The notes under the pieces were generated by a model. The model saw only the letters and a program-made list of their open reading frames with translations. It was not told where the DNA came from and searched no databases. Shown in pieces: positions 59,275 to 64,000 of a stretch of DNA of 64,000 bases (position 1 is the first letter of the stretch; every line of letters starts with the position of its first letter). The translations under genes and the position numbers were made by a program. Source of the stretch: Alisma plantago-aquatica (Eukaryota > Streptophyta > Magnoliopsida > Alismatales > Alismataceae); assembly GCA_963693085.1 (NCBI GenBank), contig OY856409.1, positions 1,337,676,915-1,337,740,914 of the forward strand. The letters are read 5' to 3'.

Positions 59275-62200
59275 TGTAAGGAGTGGGACCCACTAGGGGG
59301 ACCACTCCCTAACACTAATATCTTGAGACCACTATAGTGAATCCCATACATTGGAACACAACAGATGGATAGAAGGGAAGCTATATCGTTCTCAAAATAA
59401 CATGGCACGTTGAGCATAAAGCAAAAATAGCAGAATGTAAAGTGTAAATTTATTACATGATCCAATTATTTCTAAGAACTGGTCTACATGGACATAAAAG
59501 AAAAATAAATGAAACTAAATCTAATGGATCGGTCGCAGAGGGCAACCTAGGCATCTCAGAAACTTCACGAACTACTATTGATCAGGTTCCGCGAACCCTG
59601 GGTTCTCAAGTGCAGGCTCCTCTTCTAAGGTCACCACATGCTCCTCTTCACCTGGTTGGAAAGGAACATCACCCAGAACATAGGAAACAATAAAGAGGTC
59701 AGTAAAGGCTGAGTATGTACATATATAAAACACTTTGGGCATTATATAGGGTTAAAAGTGCAAAAAGAGATGTTCCCACAAGAAAAGGGGGCTATTTGCA
59801 ATTAGGTATGTTCAAGAGAAAAATATCAAAAGAAATGAGGCATATTAAATTTCAGATTACAAACATGATAATAAAAGAGTGTCTTGCCATAACAATCATC
59901 CACAAATTCATATTAAAACAACAAATATTTGCATGCATAACAATGTAGACTAAATATACCTAAAATAGGGCCATAACACCATAGGATCATGGCCTGAAAG
60001 TAAACAAGGGTGGAAACGCACACCCCGGGTGGAATACACATGCCCTATATAAGTATGGTTGTACATAAGTACCGCTATTCTAGATAATCTAGTCAAACAC
60101 GCAACATGATATAATAGAGTGGCAAGACTATCATTTTAGTCAATATCAAATAGAAGACACAAAGTAGGAGGGGTCTAAAGACCCATATAACATGTCAAAT
60201 TAATAATCACAGTAGAAAAAGAGATTCATATCTAGAATTATAAATGTCCATGAATATTAGATTTTCAAGAGAGATAAAAGTTCAAAAGATGCCTCATTAA
60301 AAGAAATTAGGTTTTAGTCAAATAATGCCCAAAATAAAATAGAGGATGTACATACCTTATGACCAGACCTAGATGTTTAGTAATATCTCCTAAGCACAGG
60401 GTTAGGGATGTCTCAACCTAGTCATAATATGTGCGTACTCTATTAATATAAGATGCATTAAATCTTTTACTTAGAAATCGACCCTACAATAGATTGAAAA
60501 TCTGGTTGTGAAACCTATCCCAATAAATCAGGCATATTTTTCTGATTTCAAAAACATATTTATATGTTTTATTTGGACATACCAATAATTTATTATGAAA
60601 TTTATAAGTTTAAATCATTTCTGGCTAATTACTAAATTAAATTGTCAAATACCAAATTTACCCCTGCATGAATTTGCAGATCATTAAGGGTTTTCTATCA
60701 CACAAACTATAGAGAAATAAAGGGGGCCTAAGTTCGGTTGACAGAGTCACATGAAAGCAAAAATTACTGATATGCCCTCATGGGCGTACCATTCATATAC
60801 TGGCCACCATGGGCTGAACTGGACTTTCGTCCCAGGGAGTGAAACCCCTGCGTTCAGTGCCATGGCTGCTCCATAGAGCTCGGGCCAAGGTGACAACCTT
60901 CGATCCCAGGGCCCCAGGCGAAGGAGCACAAAGCTCACTGCCTACGACTCTTCACCCTGGACCTAGAGGACCATCGCTTTGGCCCTAAGGTAGTCGGGGT
61001 CAAGATGAGTCCCACATGGTGACGACCAAGGAAAGACCAGGTACTGACCACGGTGAAGGGGAACCCAACGAGAAATAGGATGTGATGTTGGGACTCAGCA
61101 AGGTGCCACCCTATAGAGGGGTGCACGAGGAACAGACACGTGAAAATCCGACAACTGGTGAGACCAAAGAAAACCAGCTGAGAACCACTGTCGTTCACAG
61201 AACCAAGCGACGTAGGCGTAAGAACAAACAAGAGGTCCTAGCCACCCTGCGGGAACCCCAACACATCCCTTACATCAGGAGCAAATCCGTGATGGGTCTC
61301 GAAGTCCAAAAGCAAAGCGGGAGGCATCGAAACTCCCACTGGCGATGGCCAAAAATAGGGGACAACGACGAGTTTGTCAACCCAGACACATAGAGTGATT
61401 CAGGGCAAACTAATTACACTAAATGAAAGAGGGGGTCCGTAGATGGTTACCTCACGGTGGATTTGACTGAGGAGGAGAATTCTAGTAGCTACTCGTCGTC
61501 CTCACCGGAGAAGGTGACCTGCACCGGCAGCAACTTTGAGATGCCCACACACAAAATCAACCGAAGAGGAAGCAAGAGGGGGCGCCAGAGACAGTGTCTG
61601 GAGCAGGAGATGTGAAGTGGAGCACCGGAGTTGGGGTTTCAGAAAGTGGCCGCAATGGCTGCTTGGGGGTTCAAATAGGCATTTTCACCTTAGGGTTCGA
61701 TGGGGGCCGAGTAAGGGGTCGACTTGCTCACGAGGACGTGTGGAGTTTGTTGGCGAAGAAATCGCATTGAAAGGATCAGCCCAGCGTGCGAGAGCAGCCG
61801 GCGAAATATACCAGCGCTTCTTATCTCACGTGAGCTAGAAAGCAGGAGGTAGGGGACGACCAGATCCCTCTACCCAGAGCAAGAAAACACAAAATTAACC
61901 CGGCCCAACACCTTGGTCCGACTGTGACCGAAATAAATCAATTAATTGACCAAACTTTAGGGTAAAAGCATATAAAATCTATTAGGGTCTAATTGGGGGT
62001 GCATTTGATGTCCAAATGACCCCAAATTTTGAGGGTTGACTAATTAAGAAATGAGGAACTTGATTATGGGCTTAGATTTGGGTTTTGAGGTTACTTTAGG
62101 TATTATTTAACCATAGTGCATAATTCATTCGATTAATGAAATGAATTAGATCTAATGGTCAAAGGTGGTCAAAAGTTATCTAATTGAATGTAAAGTATGA

Positions 62201-62282
62201 AAAATGATCTCCATGATGTATTTATTAAGGTAAGGGTTAAAAAAAGAAATAATGATTTGTACTTGGAATTGGGGATGTTACA
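59275..62282 (-). repeat. 5' LTR of Tekay-type element
   Basis: 3008 bp, the partner of 51547-54560. On the plus strand it runs from TGTAAGGAGTGGG to GGGGATGTTACA, followed by AGTAC. No supported gene lies inside; its open frames are shared only as LTR sequence. Confidence 0.92.
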
Positions 62283-64000
62283 AGTACAAACTAACTTGTA
62301 TGGTTTATACGTATATAATTTAGGTGCAATTGTAATGATAAATTATGGTATAACATAAAGGGAAACAATGGTGTACATGCATGTTAAATCTATGGAAAAT
62401 TTATCATGGTGGGAAATCTTAAAATGTATTTACTTTCCAAATAAAATGTGACCGAGGTAATTGCAACAATGTGGAATACATGAGATATTTTAATAAATTA
62501 GAACAAACTTTAAGAAACTAGTTCTCTCTACTTATTGTTTGAAAGCAATAAATAAATGAAATCAATCACATTAACATATCATAAAGGAAAGAAATATTTA
62601 ACTTGATTATATATTTATTTAGAAATGAATAAAGGTTTCCAAATTTATATAGTCAATTACTTAACTCAGATATAATAATAATCTTGACTAAAAGATTTTT
62701 TTAGTAAACCTCATTATTAACTCCTTAAAAATATTAACAACAAGGGAAAAAAGAAAATGGATCTATCCCTTTTAATTTAAAATTCACGTGTCTATAATAA
62801 CTAGTTTTGGATATATAAATTTATTAGCACCTATATCCTTCACAAATAATTAACGTAAGATATATTAGTAATATAACCTTGGCATGGATGTCTTTAAATT
62901 TCAAGAAGTCCCCCCTTGTGGCTCGGTCACTCAATTATCTTAATGGAGATTTCCCCTCTCTATAATTAGAAAGCACTTTAGCTTTTGATCGTCGAATTGC
63001 AACTACTGTGATGTGCCTCACCTGACAAGAACCTGTACGTATAAGGTATACTATACGGGACTAGAACTAGAAAATCGGGGATTTCCTAAAAGACAAGAAG
63101 CGCAAGAATCAACCAATTTCCTATTTCTCAATGCCTCAAATTTGGTATTTTCAATCTAACTTATTACTAATTAAATAGATTCTTTTTATTGAAATGAAGT
63201 TGTTAAACATGTTTTTAGTGATTCTAATGTGAGAAGAGAAACATTGTGAGGAAGTCATTGAGTAACATAATAAATGTTATAGGAGATTGATAATTGGAAT
63301 AATAGAAAAGGAATTCGATAAAATATCCTACACAATTGTACATTAAATTATTACACACATTGACATTGAGTAAATAATTATAGAATGAGGTATATAGAAG
63401 TCTGTTTATTGTAAATGTAGTAGTGAATATTTTTTTGGTCAGGTTGTTAAAAATCAGAAATATGCGATAAAACATAGACAAAAAATGGAAGGAAAATTGA
63501 TTTTTTTTTGTAGTTATTCTTTCCTATTATGTATTAGCACATGCTTAAGTTTTCTCCTTTTATAATACACATTACATATTTTACCAAGTAAAAAAATGGA
63601 TAAGTTTCTTGCTATCTAATCCAAATAGTTATATATATAAACCTCTACCCATGACCTTCACTCACATAGAAATCACTTGACCAATAGTACATGACTCCTA
63701 ACCTTCTTCCTTGTCCTCTTATTCAAGTCCCTTAGATGAGTCATCAAAAGACTTGTAATCTCATGGTGATCTTTACTCAACCATCAATGTTACAAACCTT
63801 GGAACCCTGACTTGGATATAAGATTTGGATTTAGACAAGTTGACTCACATCTAGAGGTATGTTGCATCCCCTATGAGTTATATTGATCAACTGGTTTGAT
63901 TTTCTCTCCCTCTTGATGTATGTTGGATACCCTTATTCAAATTGATCAAGTAATCAAATGTCTCTCTCTGTGGATGCATGATGCATCTCCTATGAGTTAT
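62283..64000 (+). repeat. LARD-like LTR, copy C, third segment
   Basis: Collinear with about 40270-41700 of copy A except for a 255-bp foreign block at 62876-63130. It runs off the right edge inside the CT-rich tandem region, so the LTR end is not seen. Confidence 0.82.
62876..63130. other. Unexplained 255-bp block inside LTR copy C
   Basis: Copies A and B read straight through this position. Here about eight LTR bases are replaced by 255 bp of different texture, less AT-rich, with words such as CTTGTGGCTCGGTCACTC and GACAAGAAGCGCAAGAATC. No terminal repeats, poly(A) or clear TSD are visible. It could be filler DNA from break repair or organelle-derived DNA; I could not match it. Confidence 0.55.

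Larger units (their letters stand above)
51547..62282 (-). mobile_element. Tekay-type Ty3/gypsy chromovirus
   Basis: A complete-length element on the minus strand. The LTRs are 51547-54560 and 59275-62282 (about 3.0 kb each), with the perfect TSD AGTAC at 51542-51546 and 62283-62287. The internal 4.7 kb holds gag, protease, reverse transcriptase, RNase H, integrase and a chromodomain-like C-terminus in gypsy order. The tRNA-Met-type primer-binding site and the C-terminal chromodomain point to the Tekay/Del clade. Several stops and frameshifts inactivate it. The first 220 bp of the LTRs differ at about 16 positions by eye, so it is not recent. Confidence 0.93.
39393..64000 (+). mobile_element. 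Tandem LARD-like Ty3/gypsy derivative (LTR-int-LTR-int-LTR)
   Basis: Three LTR copies start TGTAACAT or TGTAAAAT at 39393, 43885 and 48792. The first two are separated from the next copy by about 0.88 kb of internal DNA that begins with a tRNA-Met-type primer-binding site and ends with a gypsy-type polypurine tract. No gag or pol frame is present. Bare LTR length is about 3.6 kb. The third LTR is interrupted by other insertions and runs past the window. The left junction is clean against the LINE (candidate TSD AAAGT at 39388-39392, partner not visible). The structure fits a non-autonomous element duplicated by unequal recombination between LTRs. Confidence 0.78.

Noticed and set aside
1..64000. 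An intact host gene between the elements
   Set aside because: Every stretch with sustained protein similarity belongs to a transposable element, and the gaps are LTRs or leaders.

Overview
The window is nuclear DNA of a flowering plant, and everything I can identify in it is transposable-element sequence. I found no intact host gene, no rRNA, no free-standing tRNA gene and no CRISPR array. The plant assignment rests on Athila-type and Tekay-type Ty3/gypsy elements, two Ty1/copia elements of one family, a CACTA DNA transposon with GT-AG introns, an L1-type LINE with a plant zinc knuckle, and tRNA-derived SINEs. The species cannot be read from the sequence. Deep nesting and long decayed LTRs point to a large, repeat-rich genome.

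The layout is a set of insertions inside insertions, resolved by LTR ends and target-site duplications (TSDs). The oldest layer is a plus-strand LINE (about 297-2991, resuming at 38743-39392). A minus-strand copia element (2992-38742) splits it. Into the 3' LTR of that copia went a minus-strand Athila-type element (4974-15841, TSD AGTAA). Into its internal region went a plus-strand copia of the same family (18688-34321, TSD TAGAT). That second copia carries a 5.9-kb CACTA element (21044-26941) just behind its primer-binding site. The CACTA element holds one multi-exon gene that joins a Transposase_24-like region to a C48/Ulp1 protease-like region; no TNP2 transposase is visible.

The LINE is cut again at 39393 by a second system that runs past the right edge. 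Its LTRs are about 3.6 kb and enclose only about 0.88 kb of non-coding internal DNA, arranged LTR-int-LTR-int-LTR. This looks like a non-autonomous (LARD-like) Ty3/gypsy derivative, fused in tandem. It has itself collected two different SINEs with clear TSDs, a GC-rich insertion ending in an A tail, a 330-bp tandem duplication, a complete but dead Tekay-type chromovirus (51547-62282, TSD AGTAC) and an unexplained 255-bp block.

All protein-coding modules carry stops or frameshifts, so nothing here looks autonomous. The items most worth a second look are the CACTA gene and its leader hairpins, a dense array of near-palindromic ACACGNCGTGT motifs in the Athila-type element, and the tandem LARD-like arrangement.
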